Part shown: positions 14,735 to 23,084 of the stretch, piece by piece
Numbering within the stretch: the first letter of the stretch is position 1
How the letters are laid out: the number at the start of each line of letters is the position of its first letter
NCBI RefSeq assembly: GCF_003987655.1
Contig: NZ_NGKC01000005.1
Coordinates: 1 to 64,000 of the forward strand
Length of the DNA: 64,000 nucleotides
Direction of reading: 5' to 3'
Origin: Vagococcus acidifermentans
Lineage (GTDB): Bacteria > Bacillota > Bacilli > Lactobacillales > Vagococcaceae
Position numbers and translations under genes: made by a program
The notes under the pieces: generated by a model
The model's database searches: none
Told to the model about the DNA's origin: nothing
The model's input: only the letters and a program-made list of their open reading frames with translations

Positions 14735-15424
14735 ATGGCAAAGAAAAGCAAGAAAATGCAAGAAGCATTGAAAAAAATTGATGTAACTAAAGAATATCCT
14801 GTCGCAGAAGCAGTTGCTCTGGCAAAAGATACTAACATTGCGAAATTTGATGCAACTGTTGAAGTGGCTTACCGTTTGAACGTTGACCCTAAAAAAGCCG
14901 ACCAGCAAATCCGCGGCGCAGTCGTGCTGCCTAACGGAACCGGCAGAACACAAAAAGTTCTGGTTTTTGCTAAAGGCGAAAAAGCAAAAGAAGCAGAAGC
15001 AGCAGGTGCGGACTATGTCGGCGAAGCTGATTTGGTTGATAAAATCAAAGGCGGCTGGTTCGATTTTGACGTAGTCGTAGCGACACCTGACATGATGGCT
15101 CAAGTTGGTCAGCTTGGCCGTGTCTTGGGACCAAAAGGGCTGATGCCTAACCCTAAAACAGGTACTGTAACGATGGACGTTGCAAAAGCTGTGGAAGAAG
15201 TAAAAGCTGGTAAGGTTACTTACCGTGTCGACAAAGCCGGCAACATCCATGTGCCGATCGGCAAAGTTTCTTTTGACGATGCTAAACTGATTGAAAACTT
15301 CAACACTATCCATGATGTGATGATGAAAGTTAAACCAGCAGCCAGCAAAGGTCAATATATCAAGAATATTTCTATCACAACAACTTTTGGCCCTGGCGTC
15401 AAAGTCGATCAATACTCATTTTAA
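14735..15424 (+). CDS. rplA: 50S ribosomal protein L1
   Basis: L1 builds the mobile stalk at the ribosomal E site and usually represses its own operon. The 229-residue protein has the family segments [57 protein letters not shown] and the C-terminal [23 protein letters not shown] 14735 follows AAGGAGG. Confidence 0.97.
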   Translation: MAKKSKKMQEALKKIDVTKEYPVAEAVALAKDTNIAKFDATVEVAYRLNVDPKKADQQIRGAVVLPNGTGRTQKVLVFAKGEKAKEAEAAGADYVGEADLVDKIKGGWFDFDVVVATPDMMAQVGQLGRVLGPKGLMPNPKTGTVTMDVAKAVEEVKAGKVTYRVDKAGNIHVPIGKVSFDDAKLIENFNTIHDVMMKVKPAASKGQYIKNISITTTFGPGVKVDQYSF

Positions 15425-15437
15425 TCATTTTGTTCTT

Positions 15438-15474
15438 GACCTGGATAGCCTGATATGTTAAGGTTATCTAGGTT
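15438..15474 (+). repeat. 14-bp hairpin between rplA and the L10 leader
   Basis: gacctggatagcct pairs fully (with three G-U pairs) with aggttatctaggtt across a 9-nt loop. No T-run follows, so it is not a standard terminator. It may protect the rplA 3' end or mark an RNA processing site. Confidence 0.55.
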
Positions 15475-15481
15475 AAGAATT

Positions 15482-15590
15482 AACTGTACCGAAGACAGTA
15501 GGCGGCGCAAGCCTTAATATCCTACCGAGGACACCATTGAATTCCAGTCAATAGTCCCTCTATGTCAACGGTGGCATGGAGTTTTTTTAT
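15482..15590 (+). ncRNA. Ribosomal protein L10 leader with terminator
   Basis: The stretch ctgtaccgaagacagtagg ... cctaccgagg (15484-15530) is the conserved L10-leader core with its kink-turn-like GA segments. It ends with a terminator: ctctatg (15558-15564) pairs with catggag (15575-15581), then seven T residues (15582-15588). Binding of the L10-L12 complex to the leader is known to lower expression of rplJ-rplL in Firmicutes. The terminator indicates control by attenuation. Confidence 0.85.
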
Positions 15591-15641
15591 CGTTAGAGGT
15601 GAAAAACTTCTCCATCTATCATTATAGGAGGTGAAATGAGA

Positions 15642-16142
15642 ATGAGCGAAGCATCAATTGCTAAGAAAGCCCAAGAAGTTGAAGAAGTTGCTGCAAAATT
15701 CAGCGAAGCGGCTTCTGTTGTTGTGGTAGACTACCGTGGACTGACAGTTGAACAAGTCACAGAGTTGCGAAAACAATTGCGTGACGCAAATGTTGAAATG
15801 AAAGTCATCAAAAACGGTATCCTGAGACGTGCCGCTGAGAAAGCAGGCCTGTCCGGCATGGAAGACGTATTTGTCGGCCCGACAGCCGTTGCATTCAGTA
15901 ATGAAGATGTAGTGGCGCCTGCAAAAATCATGAATGATTTTGCAAAAAACGCTGAAGCATTGGAAATTAAAGGCGGTGTAGTGGAAGGAAACGTTTCTTC
16001 TGTGGAAGAAATCGTTGCTCTGGCAAAACTGCCGAACCGCGAAGGCTTGCTGTCTATGTTGCTGTCTGTACTGCAAGCACCTGTACGAAACGTTGCTTAC
16101 GCAGTCAAGGCTGTGGCAGAAGCACAAGAAGAAGTTGCGTAA
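15642..16142 (+). CDS. rplJ: 50S ribosomal protein L10
   Basis: L10 anchors the L12 dimers of the ribosomal stalk. The 166-residue protein has [32 protein letters not shown] and the C-terminal L12-binding helix region. Two ATGs are possible, 15636 and 15642. The aggagg site (15626-15631) is only 4 nt from the first and 10 nt from the second, and related proteins start MSEA, so I prefer 15642. It is preceded by the L10 leader and followed by rplL after 54 nt. Confidence 0.96.
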   Translation: MSEASIAKKAQEVEEVAAKFSEAASVVVVDYRGLTVEQVTELRKQLRDANVEMKVIKNGILRRAAEKAGLSGMEDVFVGPTAVAFSNEDVVAPAKIMNDFAKNAEALEIKGGVVEGNVSSVEEIVALAKLPNREGLLSMLLSVLQAPVRNVAYAVKAVAEAQEEVA

Positions 16143-16196
16143 CAGCAGCTGTTAAACAAATAAATTATCAAATCATTATAAATGGAGGAACAAAAA

Positions 16197-16568
16197 ATGG
16201 CATTAAACATTGAACAAATCATTGCTGATTTGAAAGAATCAACTATTTTAGAATTAAATGACCTAGTCAAAGCTATTGAAGAAGAATTTGGTGTAACTGC
16301 TGCTGCTCCTGTAGCTGTAGCTGGCGGCGCTGCTGAAGCAGGTGCTGCTGAAGAGCAGACAGAATTCACTGTTGAACTGACAGAAGTCGGCGACCAAAAA
16401 GTTAAAGTTATCAAAGCTGTCCGTGAAGCAACTGGCTTGGGCTTGAAAGAAGCTAAAGCTGTTGTTGACGGTGCACCTGCTCCTGTTAAAGAAGGCATTG
16501 CCAAAGAAGAAGCAGAAGCTTTGAAAGCTTCTTTAGAAGAAGTCGGCGCTACTGTAACATTGAAATAA
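16197..16568 (+). CDS. rplL: 50S ribosomal protein L7/L12
   Basis: Stalk protein that recruits translation factors. The 123-residue protein has the N-terminal dimerisation helices ([22 protein letters not shown]), an Ala/Gly-rich hinge, and the C-terminal domain ([31 protein letters not shown]). ATG 16197 follows GGAGG by 8 nt; an upstream ATG at 16182 overlaps that site and is rejected. Synonymous codon use is strongly biased to a few codons, as expected for a highly expressed gene. Confidence 0.97.
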   Translation: MALNIEQIIADLKESTILELNDLVKAIEEEFGVTAAAPVAVAGGAAEAGAAEEQTEFTVELTEVGDQKVKVIKAVREATGLGLKEAKAVVDGAPAPVKEGIAKEEAEALKASLEEVGATVTLK

Positions 16569-16576
16569 GACTGATG

Positions 16577-16608
16577 ACAACACTTCATTATGAAGTGTTG
16601 TTTTTTTT
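16577..16608 (+). terminator. Terminator of rplJ-rplL
   Basis: caacacttca (16578-16587) pairs with tgaagtgttg (16591-16600), followed by eight T residues. Confidence 0.93.
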
Positions 16609-16678
16609 ATTTGGACGATAAAAAAATGAGTATACTGCGAAACTTCCTGCTCATAAGACATAAAAAACCGCTATAGTA

Positions 16679-16687
16679 TGGTATAAT
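16679..16687 (+). promoter_or_regulatory. Extended -10 promoter of pncB
   Basis: TGgTATAAT at 16679-16687 lies 53 nt before the start codon. No clear -35 is visible. Confidence 0.5.
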
Positions 16688-16740
16688 AACGAGGTAATGA
16701 ATATTTTTCATTGAAAAATAATGTAAGTTGGAGAGTAGAA

Positions 16741-18201
16741 ATGAAAACAATTTATCCAGACGACAGTATTGCCTTGCACACAGATTTGTACCAAATCAAT
16801 ATGATGAAGACGTATTGGGAAATGGGACGGGACGATTTGAATGCAGTGTTTGAAGTGTACTTCAGAAAAATGCCGTTCAAAAACGGGTATGCCATTTTTG
16901 CAGGACTGGAACGAGTGGTAAACTTTTTAGAGAATTTATCTTTTTCCGATACAGACATTGCCTACCTGCGGGATTTGGGCATCTATCCAGAAGCATTTTT
17001 AGACTACCTGAGCACGCTCAAGTTCTCCTGCTCAGTTCGTTCGGCAGTGGAAGGAGAGCTGGTTTTCAATAACGAGCCCATCTTGCAGGTCGAGGGACCG
17101 CTGGCACAGTGTCAGCTTGTCGAAACGGCGATTTTGAACATCATTAATTTCCAGACGCTGATTGCGACTAAAGCAGCGCGTGTCAAATCAGTGGTGGGTG
17201 ACGATTTGGTGATGGAGTTTGGTTCCCGGAGAGCCCACGAGATGGATGCGGCGATTTGGGGGACGCGCGCGGCCTACATCGGCGGTTTTGATGCGACCAG
17301 CAATGTGCGTGCATCGAAAATATTCGGCATCCCGGCCAGCGGCACACACGCCCATTCATTGATTCAATCTTACATGAATGACTACGACGGATTTAAAGCT
17401 TATGCGCTGACCCACAAAGACTGTGTGTTTTTGGTGGACACGTATGATACATTGAAGTCCGGGGTGCCGGCGGCCATCAAAGTGGCAGATGAGATGGGCG
17501 ACAAAATCAATTTTTTAGGCGTTAGAATCGACAGCGGCGATATGGCCTATATTTCCAAAAAAGTCCGGAAGCAGTTAGATGAGGCCGGCTACCCGAACGC
17601 CAAGATTTACGCGTCAAACGACTTGGATGAGGCGACCATTCTGAACTTGAAAATGCAGCGTGCCAAAATTGACGTCTGGGGTGTCGGTACCAAACTAATT
17701 ACCGCCTTCGACCAGCCGGCGCTGGGAGCAGTGTACAAACTGGTATCGATCGAAGACGAGGACGGCAACATGATGGACACCATCAAGCTGTCGAACAACG
17801 CAGAAAAAGTATCGACTCCAGGAAAGAAACAAGTCTGGCGCATCACTGGCAAGAGCGACGGCAAATCAGAAGGCGACTACATCACATTGTGGGATGAAGA
17901 CCCGCGCCTTGAAAAGGAATTGTTCATGTTCCACCCGGTGCACACATTTATCAACAAATATGTGCGTGATTTCGATGCACGCCCAATCCTTCAGGAAATT
18001 TTCAAAAACGGGCAACGCGTCTACGAGCTGCCCGATTTAGTGCAAATCAAGAAAACGGCCTGCAATAACCTTGACTCGCTCTGGGAAGAGTACAAGCGCG
18101 ATTTAAACCCGCAGCAATATCCTGTGGATTTATCGACTAATTGCTGGAACCACAAGATGGATTCGATTCAGGCAGTGCGTCGTTCCGTTCAAGAAATGTA
18201 A
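16741..18201 (+). CDS. pncB: Nicotinate phosphoribosyltransferase
   Basis: Converts nicotinate and PRPP to nicotinate mononucleotide, the first step of NAD salvage. The 486-residue protein has the N-terminal DLYQINMM, the EFGSRRAHEMDAA catalytic segment, FGIPASGTHAHS, LVDTYDTLKSG, GVRIDSGDMAY and GVGTKLITAFD. ATG 16741 follows TTGGAGAG; an in-frame TTG 30 nt upstream precedes that site and is rejected. In many Lactobacillales nadE directly follows; here the next gene is fbp on the other strand, so pncB stands alone. Confidence 0.94.
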   Translation: MKTIYPDDSIALHTDLYQINMMKTYWEMGRDDLNAVFEVYFRKMPFKNGYAIFAGLERVVNFLENLSFSDTDIAYLRDLGIYPEAFLDYLSTLKFSCSVRSAVEGELVFNNEPILQVEGPLAQCQLVETAILNIINFQTLIATKAARVKSVVGDDLVMEFGSRRAHEMDAAIWGTRAAYIGGFDATSNVRASKIFGIPASGTHAHSLIQSYMNDYDGFKAYALTHKDCVFLVDTYDTLKSGVPAAIKVADEMGDKINFLGVRIDSGDMAYISKKVRKQLDEAGYPNAKIYASNDLDEATILNLKMQRAKIDVWGVGTKLITAFDQPALGAVYKLVSIEDEDGNMMDTIKLSNNAEKVSTPGKKQVWRITGKSDGKSEGDYITLWDEDPRLEKELFMFHPVHTFINKYVRDFDARPILQEIFKNGQRVYELPDLVQIKKTACNNLDSLWEEYKRDLNPQQYPVDLSTNCWNHKMDSIQAVRRSVQEM

Positions 18202-18206
18202 TGAAG

Positions 18207-18251
18207 ACACCTGTTCAAAGAGCGTTATCTGCTCTTTGAACAGGTGTTTTT
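18207..18251 (+). terminator. Terminator of pncB
   Basis: acacctgttcaaagagc (18207-18223) pairs perfectly with gctctttgaacaggtgt (18231-18247), then T residues. The other flank lacks an A-run, so it is probably weaker for fbp. Confidence 0.93.
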
Positions 18252-18256
18252 ATGCG

Positions 18257-20176
18257 TTATCCTTGTTGTTGAAGATAGGTTAACAATGTTTCCAGTTCAT
18301 CGATCTCTTTTTGCAAGCCGCGTCCAATCGTGGTGTCTTTAACTTTTTTTCGTTCCAGCGGCCGGTCGACGATACGTTTGACAGAAACGATATCCTGGTG
18401 GTCGCGGACCGCCTGCTCCACGGATGAAAAAGCTTTGTGTGCCACCAGCTGCATGCCGTATGAGTTGTACAGCAGAGTGTACCCTGCCAGCCCTGTTGTC
18501 TTCTGGTAAGGTTTTGAAAAGCCGCCGTCGATGACCAGCATCCGGCCGTTAGCTTTAATGGGATTTTCGCCTTTGATTTCTTTGACCGGTGTGTGACCGT
18601 TAATAATATGCGACTGTTCAGAAGATAAGCCGAATTCCTTAAGGATTTTCCGACAGATTTGCTCGTCTTCCCTCAAATGATAGTAGGCATTTTTGTATTC
18701 TTGATGAGTGGATTTGTCTTTGATAAAATACCGTTCAAATGTCGTCATTTTGGTTTTGCCGAATAGAGAGGAGCATTCTCCCGACCATAAATACCAGATC
18801 AAATCCGTTGCCAAGTCATCAGCGACATGAGGCTGTTCGTAAGCGGTCCGCAAGGCGTTCTCAAACTTGTCAAGCAGTGTTTTGCCGGCGTAAGTCTGAG
18901 ATTGAATGGTCAGTGTTTTGAATGAACCGTCGCTGTTCAGCGGCAAACAGCCGTGAATCAGCAGGTTGTCATTGTACACGAGATACATGGTGCCGTTGTT
19001 TATCAGGTAATCCGTGTGCCGTTTTAATTTTTCGGAATGAATAAAGTTTTGCATGATCCGCTGAATAACGTCTTCTTCTTCGCCGGTCAGTCTTTCCGGC
19101 TGTGATGGGTCGACAGTCTTGAAGCAAGTATCCGTCAGCGGATAGGAGACGCCGTCAATTGCGACCGTCAGCGCCTCGTAGTCTGTAGCGCTTAACAGCA
19201 GGCGGTGTGTCATCTTAAATTCAGGCCTGCGGCGCACGAGCTGTTCTTCCATTTTAAATTGCAAAATGGCCGCCGCCTGATGGATTTTGGTCGTCTCAAG
19301 CACTTCCTCCTCCGCTTCCCCTTCACTGATGTTTTTCGGTCTGAACGCCGGATTGTCCTCGTAATATTTCTCAGCATAAGTTAGAAGTGGACGTAAATTG
19401 ATACCGTAAGTGTCTTCGATGATGTTCAGATTGTTGTATCTGGCGGAAATTCGGATCGTGTTAAGCATGCACAAAGGCGAACCGGCTGCCGCACCCATCC
19501 AAATGATGTCGTGGTTTCCCCATTGGATGTCCACAGAGTGGTAAGTCATCAGCCGCTCGATGATTTTATCCGGTGCAGGTCCCCGGTCGTAAATATCGCC
19601 GACAACATGCAGGTGATCCACGACCAGCTGTTGAATCGTATAGCATAAATCGATGATTAAACGATCAGCTTGTTTCAATGCGATGATTTCCGACACGATT
19701 TCATGATAATAAGCTTTTTTGTCTCCTTGCTGGTCCGTCTGGTAGAGCAGTTCTTCAATCAGATAAGCAAACCGTTTCGGGAGAGTTTTACGCAGTTTGG
19801 ACCGCGTGTATTTGGTGGCGGAAAATTTAACGAGTGTAATCAGCTGCTGAATCGTGTTGCTGTACCAATCATCAGTTATTTCTTCTTTTATGAGCGCCAG
19901 TCGTCTTTCCGGGTAATAAATCAAGGTTGCCAGCTCATTTTTTTGCCCCTTTGAGAGTGTTCTGCCGAAACAGTCTTTAATTTTTTCTTTGACATTGCCT
20001 GAACCGCTCCTCAAGATGTGCTGAAACGCATCGTACTCGCCGTGCAGATCGCTGACAAAATGTTCTGTGCCTTTTGGCAGATTTTGAATAGACTTTAGAT
20101 TAATGATTTCAGTGATTATTTCTTCAGGAGATGAAAACTGCTTGCTGAGTAAATCCAGATATTTATTTTTTTTCAA
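18257..20176 (-). CDS. fbp: Fructose-1,6-bisphosphatase class III
   Basis: Gluconeogenic phosphatase of the Firmicutes-specific class III, in the calcineurin-like metallophosphatase fold. Visible metal-site motifs are [32 protein letters not shown] and [10 protein letters not shown]. The most probable start is TTG 20176, about 6 nt after AGGTGATG, giving 639 residues, close to the family length. No ATG lies near. The frame continues open upstream, first through an AT-rich leader and then antisense to trmR; that portion is rejected. The start should be regarded as provisional. Confidence 0.92.
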   Translation of the reverse strand: MKKNKYLDLLSKQFSSPEEIITEIINLKSIQNLPKGTEHFVSDLHGEYDAFQHILRSGSGNVKEKIKDCFGRTLSKGQKNELATLIYYPERRLALIKEEITDDWYSNTIQQLITLVKFSATKYTRSKLRKTLPKRFAYLIEELLYQTDQQGDKKAYYHEIVSEIIALKQADRLIIDLCYTIQQLVVDHLHVVGDIYDRGPAPDKIIERLMTYHSVDIQWGNHDIIWMGAAAGSPLCMLNTIRISARYNNLNIIEDTYGINLRPLLTYAEKYYEDNPAFRPKNISEGEAEEEVLETTKIHQAAAILQFKMEEQLVRRRPEFKMTHRLLLSATDYEALTVAIDGVSYPLTDTCFKTVDPSQPERLTGEEEDVIQRIMQNFIHSEKLKRHTDYLINNGTMYLVYNDNLLIHGCLPLNSDGSFKTLTIQSQTYAGKTLLDKFENALRTAYEQPHVADDLATDLIWYLWSGECSSLFGKTKMTTFERYFIKDKSTHQEYKNAYYHLREDEQICRKILKEFGLSSEQSHIINGHTPVKEIKGENPIKANGRMLVIDGGFSKPYQKTTGLAGYTLLYNSYGMQLVAHKAFSSVEQAVRDHQDIVSVKRIVDRPLERKKVKDTTIGRGLQKEIDELETLLTYLQQQG

Positions 20177-20268
20177 TCTGACATCACCTATACCTTTTTT
20201 GATAATATACTGAAATAGTAACATGAAATAGCGATAATTTAAACCTATACCAATTAGAGTTTTTGACA

Positions 20269-20297
20269 TTGAAACTTTTACAGAAAATTTGTATAAT
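20269..20297 (+). promoter_or_regulatory. Promoter of trmR
   Basis: TTGAAA (20269-20274) and TATAAT (20292-20297) are separated by 17 nt. A TTGACA immediately upstream (20263-20268) is too far from the -10. Confidence 0.7.
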
Positions 20298-20326
20298 AAA
20301 TTGGATAGTTTTGGAAGGAGAGAACA

Positions 20327-21010
20327 ATGCGAAACGAAATGATGCGCCGCCCGGTTGTTAAAGAGGACATTCTGACATTGATTCGCGACAGACAGAAAAA
20401 ACTCACAGGCAAACTGGGTGACATTGAACGAGAGGCAAGGGAGAAAGGTGTACCGATTATCCCCCATGAAACAGTCGTTTTTATGCAATTTCTGCTGGGG
20501 CAGCTGCAGCCGAAACATATATTGGAAATAGGCACTGCTATAGGATTTTCTGCGAGTTTGATGGCCCAAACAGCAGGGCCTGACAGTCATGTCACGACAA
20601 TTGAACGATTTGACGTCATGAGTGAACAAGCCAAAAAGAATGTGGCGGAACTGTCGCTGGAAAACCAAATCACCATCCTTGAAGGACAGGCGGCGGACAT
20701 TTTGCCGACGCTGCAAGGCGAGTATGATTTTGTGTTTATGGACAGTGCGAAAGCCAAATACATCGATTTTCTTCCTGACTGTTTGCGGCTGTTGAAAAAA
20801 AAGGGTGTCGTGATGATTGATGATGTATTTCAAGGCGGTACAGTGATGCATCCGGTCACGGAAATACATCGCAGCCAGCGGGGCATTCACCGCAAGTTGA
20901 ATGAATTGTTCGATAAAGTGCTGACGCACGAAGATTTGACGACCTCACTCGTACCTTTAGGGGATGGCGTGTTACTGATTACCAAAGAAAAAGATAACGT
21001 GTCTCTTTGA
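20327..21010 (+). CDS. trmR: tRNA 5-hydroxyuridine methyltransferase TrmR (YrrM-type O-methyltransferase)
   Basis: Catechol-O-methyltransferase-like enzyme. The Bacillus homologue TrmR/YrrM methylates 5-hydroxyuridine at tRNA position 34 to 5-methoxyuridine. The 227-residue protein has the SAM loop [13 protein letters not shown] (65-77), a metal-site Asp in [10 protein letters not shown] (D139) and MIDDVFQGG (D165, D166), as expected for a Mg-dependent O-methyltransferase. ATG 20327 follows GGAAGGAG. In many Firmicutes this gene sits near recD2 (yrrC) or the peptidase U32 genes; here it is monocistronic. The tRNA role is assigned by family resemblance. Confidence 0.85.
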   Translation: MRNEMMRRPVVKEDILTLIRDRQKKLTGKLGDIEREAREKGVPIIPHETVVFMQFLLGQLQPKHILEIGTAIGFSASLMAQTAGPDSHVTTIERFDVMSEQAKKNVAELSLENQITILEGQAADILPTLQGEYDFVFMDSAKAKYIDFLPDCLRLLKKKGVVMIDDVFQGGTVMHPVTEIHRSQRGIHRKLNELFDKVLTHEDLTTSLVPLGDGVLLITKEKDNVSL

Positions 21011-21034
21011 CCGTCAACCAACTGAATAAGAACG

Positions 21035-21070
21035 AAACCTTCCGCTTGTTATAAGTACGGGAGGTTTTTT
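21035..21070 (+). terminator. Terminator of trmR
   Basis: aaaccttccg pairs with cgggaggttt, with an inner ctt/aag pair, followed by a T-run to 21070. Confidence 0.9.
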
Positions 21071-21141
21071 ATTCAGGTTTATTTTCTTCTGAAAACGTAA
21101 GGAAATGAACGGCCGATTTATTATATAAAAATCAACAGGAG

Positions 21142-21297
21142 TGTTATAATAGAGATGCTTCGGAAGGTAACTGAAAATAGAATAAAAATCAGTATAAGAA
21201 CGATTTTGTATAGAAGAAAATAACTGCGGCAGCAGCGCATTTGTGTACAAACAGGAAGGTGTGTTATTTCCGTTAGGGCACAAGGTTGCTGTTTTTT
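21142..21297 (+). ncRNA. Candidate small RNA with extended -10 and terminator
   Basis: TGtTATAAT (21142-21150) predicts a start near 21157. A structured 3' end follows: cagcagc (21230-21236) pairs with gttgctg (21285-21291), enclosing tttgtg/cacaag and aacaggaa/ttccgtt pairings, then six T residues (21292-21297). The transcript would be about 140 nt. No ribosome site or frame is apparent. I do not recognise its family. Confidence 0.4.
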
Positions 21298-21305
21298 GGC
21301 AAAGT

Positions 21306-21357
21306 CAGACATGAAAGCGCATTAACAGCTTGTTGCTGACAGAAACTGCCATGTCTG
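21306..21357. repeat. Inverted repeat with inner hairpin
   Basis: cagacatg (21306-21313) and catgtctg (21350-21357) are perfect complements. Inside lies a second hairpin, cagc (21326-21329) with gctg (21335-21338). It directly follows the T-run of the candidate small RNA. Confidence 0.5.
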
Positions 21358-21512
21358 CCCAATGAATCAGGTAATATCTCATGAAAAATATGATTATAGC
21401 ATTGATGGTTTATTTAAGTTGCGAATGAGTTATATTATAAAATGTATTTTGATATTATATAGTTGTTAGCGCTTTAAAAACGAACTAATTATACTAAATA
21501 TGATGTTTTATA

Positions 21513-21692
21513 TTGAAAATTCGATGTTTCATCTAGTATACTTAAGAGTAGTTCGGACGATTGAGCATCAGCCCTTCTCATCTTTCATCTGTATTTGCTG
21601 TTTGTGGTGGGGAGTTACCCAACGCGGACGAATCATATGTAGCCATCACGTTTCCCTCGCTGAGTGATTATTCTAAATGAACGATTCTTATG
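21513..21692 (+). ncRNA. Candidate structured RNA, rod-like fold (possible 6S RNA)
   Basis: TTGAAA (21513-21518) and TATACT (21537-21542), 18 nt apart, predict a start near 21549. The downstream sequence closes on itself: aagagtagttc (about 21543-21555) pairs with gaacgattctt (21680-21692), then an internal bubble of 11-12 nt per side, then catcagc with gctgagtg (one bulge), and at the tip gtggtgg with ccatcac. A long imperfect rod with a central bubble recalls 6S RNA, but I cannot confirm the family by eye. The closing stem starts slightly before the predicted start. No terminator follows. Confidence 0.35.
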
Positions 21693-21979
21693 TATGTACA
21701 TGTTGCTTTACACTCGTTTTAGTCGACAGCTCTGTTTGCTGCGGCGGGAAAAAGGAAACAAAATCGCATTGACCCGGTTAGCTAAACGAAATCTTTGTTA
21801 AAAGTTGAATAAAGTGGAAAAAGATGTTGCTAATATTTCTTTGTGTGCCAGATTGTATTTTAGCGGAGCTGTTCAGGTGAGAAAGGCGAGGGACGCGACA
21901 TGATTTGATAAGTGTGACTTTTTCATAAGCTGTATGCGGGCGGAAAACTGTCCAGTCACCAAAAAGTTTCTCGGATAAC

Positions 21980-22031
21980 AAAAAAGAAACTTACCGGGGA
22001 CATCGTTATCGCAGAACGATGCGGCAAGTTT
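21980..22031 (-). terminator. Terminator of tRNA-Arg
   Basis: On the minus strand, aaacttgccg...catcgtt pairs with aacgatg...cggtaagttt (22031-21987) with a short bulge. A C then six T residues (complement of 21980-21986) follow. Confidence 0.88.
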
Positions 22032-22049
22032 CCAACTTCTTAAAGATGA

Positions 22050-22123
22050 CGTCGCAGGAGGGATTCGAACCCCCGACCGTTCGCTTAGAAGGCGAATGCT
22101 CTATCCAGCTGAGCTACTGCGAC
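22050..22123 (-). tRNA. tRNA-Arg (anticodon UCU)
   Basis: Cloverleaf on the minus strand. The acceptor GTCGCAG/CTGCGAC pairs over 7 bp; the D arm is GCTC/GAGC, the anticodon arm TTCGC-CTTCTAA-GCGAA with anticodon TCT, and the T arm is GGGGG-TTCGAAT-CCCTC. The discriminator is G (22050), and CCA is not encoded. The length is 74 nt. It is a single tRNA gene with its own promoter and terminator, reading AGA codons. Confidence 0.97.
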
Positions 22124-22154
22124 AGATCGAATTGTTATTAACGCAACATGTAAT

Positions 22155-22183
22155 AGTATAATGAAGAAATGTAAATTAGTCAA
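22155..22183 (-). promoter_or_regulatory. Promoter of tRNA-Arg
   Basis: Minus-strand TTGACT (22183-22178) and TATACT (22160-22155) are separated by 17 nt. Confidence 0.8.
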
Positions 22184-22304
22184 TAAGCTTTTTGGTTTTT
22201 TCGGAAAAAATAATTAAACAAGTCCACTGTATCACCGTTTTTCTGACCTTTTCCACAAATAAAATTATGCGTAGGAAAGTATGCGTTATAAAAAATAAAA
22301 TAAC

Positions 22305-22334
22305 TAGACAAAAAAGAGTTTTTTAAGATATACT
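22305..22334 (+). promoter_or_regulatory. Promoter of the TetR regulator
   Basis: TAGACA (22305-22310) and TATACT (22329-22334) are separated by 18 nt. Just upstream, tatgcgt occurs twice (22266-22272 and 22280-22286) as a direct repeat. The rest of 22184-22304 is AT-rich with no gene. Confidence 0.5.
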
Positions 22335-22416
22335 TGTATGAGGACAAAGTTGGTTAGGGGGATGACCGGCTTTGTAGGGCGCAAGCAACTATTTTAATAA
22401 GGGGAATTTGACAATC

Positions 22417-23052
22417 ATGGGAAAAACTGATCCGCGAGTAATTAAGACTCGTAATAAGCTGCGTTATGCTTTTTTAGAATTGTTGAAAAGTCGCAAATTA
22501 CACGAAATGAACATCAAAGATTTGACGAACACGGCGCAAGTAACTAGAGGTACCTTCTATCTGCATTATAAAGACAAAGACACGTTTGTAGATAATGTGA
22601 TGTTTGGCATTATCAACGACTTTTTTAAAGAGATCGTTGTCTATCACCAACTAGACAATGATGAAGAGAAGCAGACACCTTCAATTGTATTAGACAAGAT
22701 GTACCGTTTTATCGGCAACTATCCGGATTTTTTCATCACCCTTTTAAAGGAGAACGATGCCCGGAAGTATCAGGAATTGCTGGGTGTGAAACTTTATGAA
22801 TTGATTAAAGAACATGTACAATATTCTGAAACGACAACCATTGAAAAAGTGCCAAAAGAACTTGTCACCGGTTATCTGGTGTTCTCTATCTTGGGGACAG
22901 CAAGTATCTGGATTGAAGAAGGCATGATTTATGCGGAGCATTTTATGGCTACCAAAGCGTTGAAAGCATACCGCTCGCAGCTGTTTCAAGAAATGGATCT
23001 TTTGAATTTCTTTGAAACAGAGGCGGACGTCCCCTACTATCAGGAGAGATAA
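22417..23052 (+). CDS. TetR/AcrR family transcriptional regulator
   Basis: One-component regulator with an N-terminal helix-turn-helix (residues ~10-55: AFLELLKSRKLHEMNIKDLTNTAQVTRGTFYLHYKDKDTF; longest pieces intact) and a C-terminal ligand/dimer domain of the DhaS-like type. Residues GTFYLHYKDK match the recognition helix consensus. ATG 22417 gives 211 residues; an in-frame TTG at 22408 is possible because the aggggaa site sits close to it. No partner operon is adjacent: downstream is the rplU operon, upstream tRNA-Arg. The ligand and target genes are unknown. It is possibly autoregulatory, but I find no clear palindrome in its promoter. Confidence 0.85.
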   Translation: MGKTDPRVIKTRNKLRYAFLELLKSRKLHEMNIKDLTNTAQVTRGTFYLHYKDKDTFVDNVMFGIINDFFKEIVVYHQLDNDEEKQTPSIVLDKMYRFIGNYPDFFITLLKENDARKYQELLGVKLYELIKEHVQYSETTTIEKVPKELVTGYLVFSILGTASIWIEEGMIYAEHFMATKALKAYRSQLFQEMDLLNFFETEADVPYYQER

Positions 23053-23084
23053 GGTTGATTCTATTGACCTTATCTTTTTTTTTT
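23047..23084 (+). terminator. Terminator of the TetR gene, overlapping the rplU promoter
   Basis: agataaggt (23047-23055) pairs with accttatct (23067-23075), followed by ten T residues. The rplU -35 (TTGACC, 23064-23069) overlaps the start of the 3' arm. Confidence 0.88.

Larger units (their letters stand above)
21071..21979. other. Gene-poor region with possible small RNAs
   Basis: About 900 bases between the trmR terminator and the tRNA-Arg terminator hold no frame that looks coding: the few open stretches lack ribosome sites, known motifs and normal codon use. The base composition is more AT-rich than the neighbourhood, especially 21380-21545. It contains at least two good promoter-like sequences (21142-21150 and 21513-21542), several strong inverted repeats and one terminator-like structure. 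I interpret it as a home for non-coding RNA or as decayed sequence. Confidence 0.6.

Noticed and set aside
15654-16127. 157-codon minus-strand frame across rplJ
   Set aside because: Antisense to rplJ, rich in Cys/His/Phe from reverse reading of a highly biased gene.
20177-20929. Open frame upstream of fbp on the minus strand, which would extend the enzyme by ~250 residues
   Set aside because: It is antisense to trmR, has no family similarity, and a good ribosome site with TTG lies at 20176.
21121-21312. 63-codon minus-strand frame with hydrophobic C-terminus
   Set aside because: No ribosome site; the hydrophobic stretch comes from AT-rich DNA; it overlaps a better-supported RNA candidate on the other strand.
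21778-21981. 67-codon minus-strand frame before the tRNA-Arg terminator
   Set aside because: No motif, no ribosome site, and it lies beyond the tRNA terminator.
22050-22123. tRNA-Arg as an integration site of a genomic island
   Set aside because: I found no repeat of the tRNA 3' end nearby and no integrase in the window.
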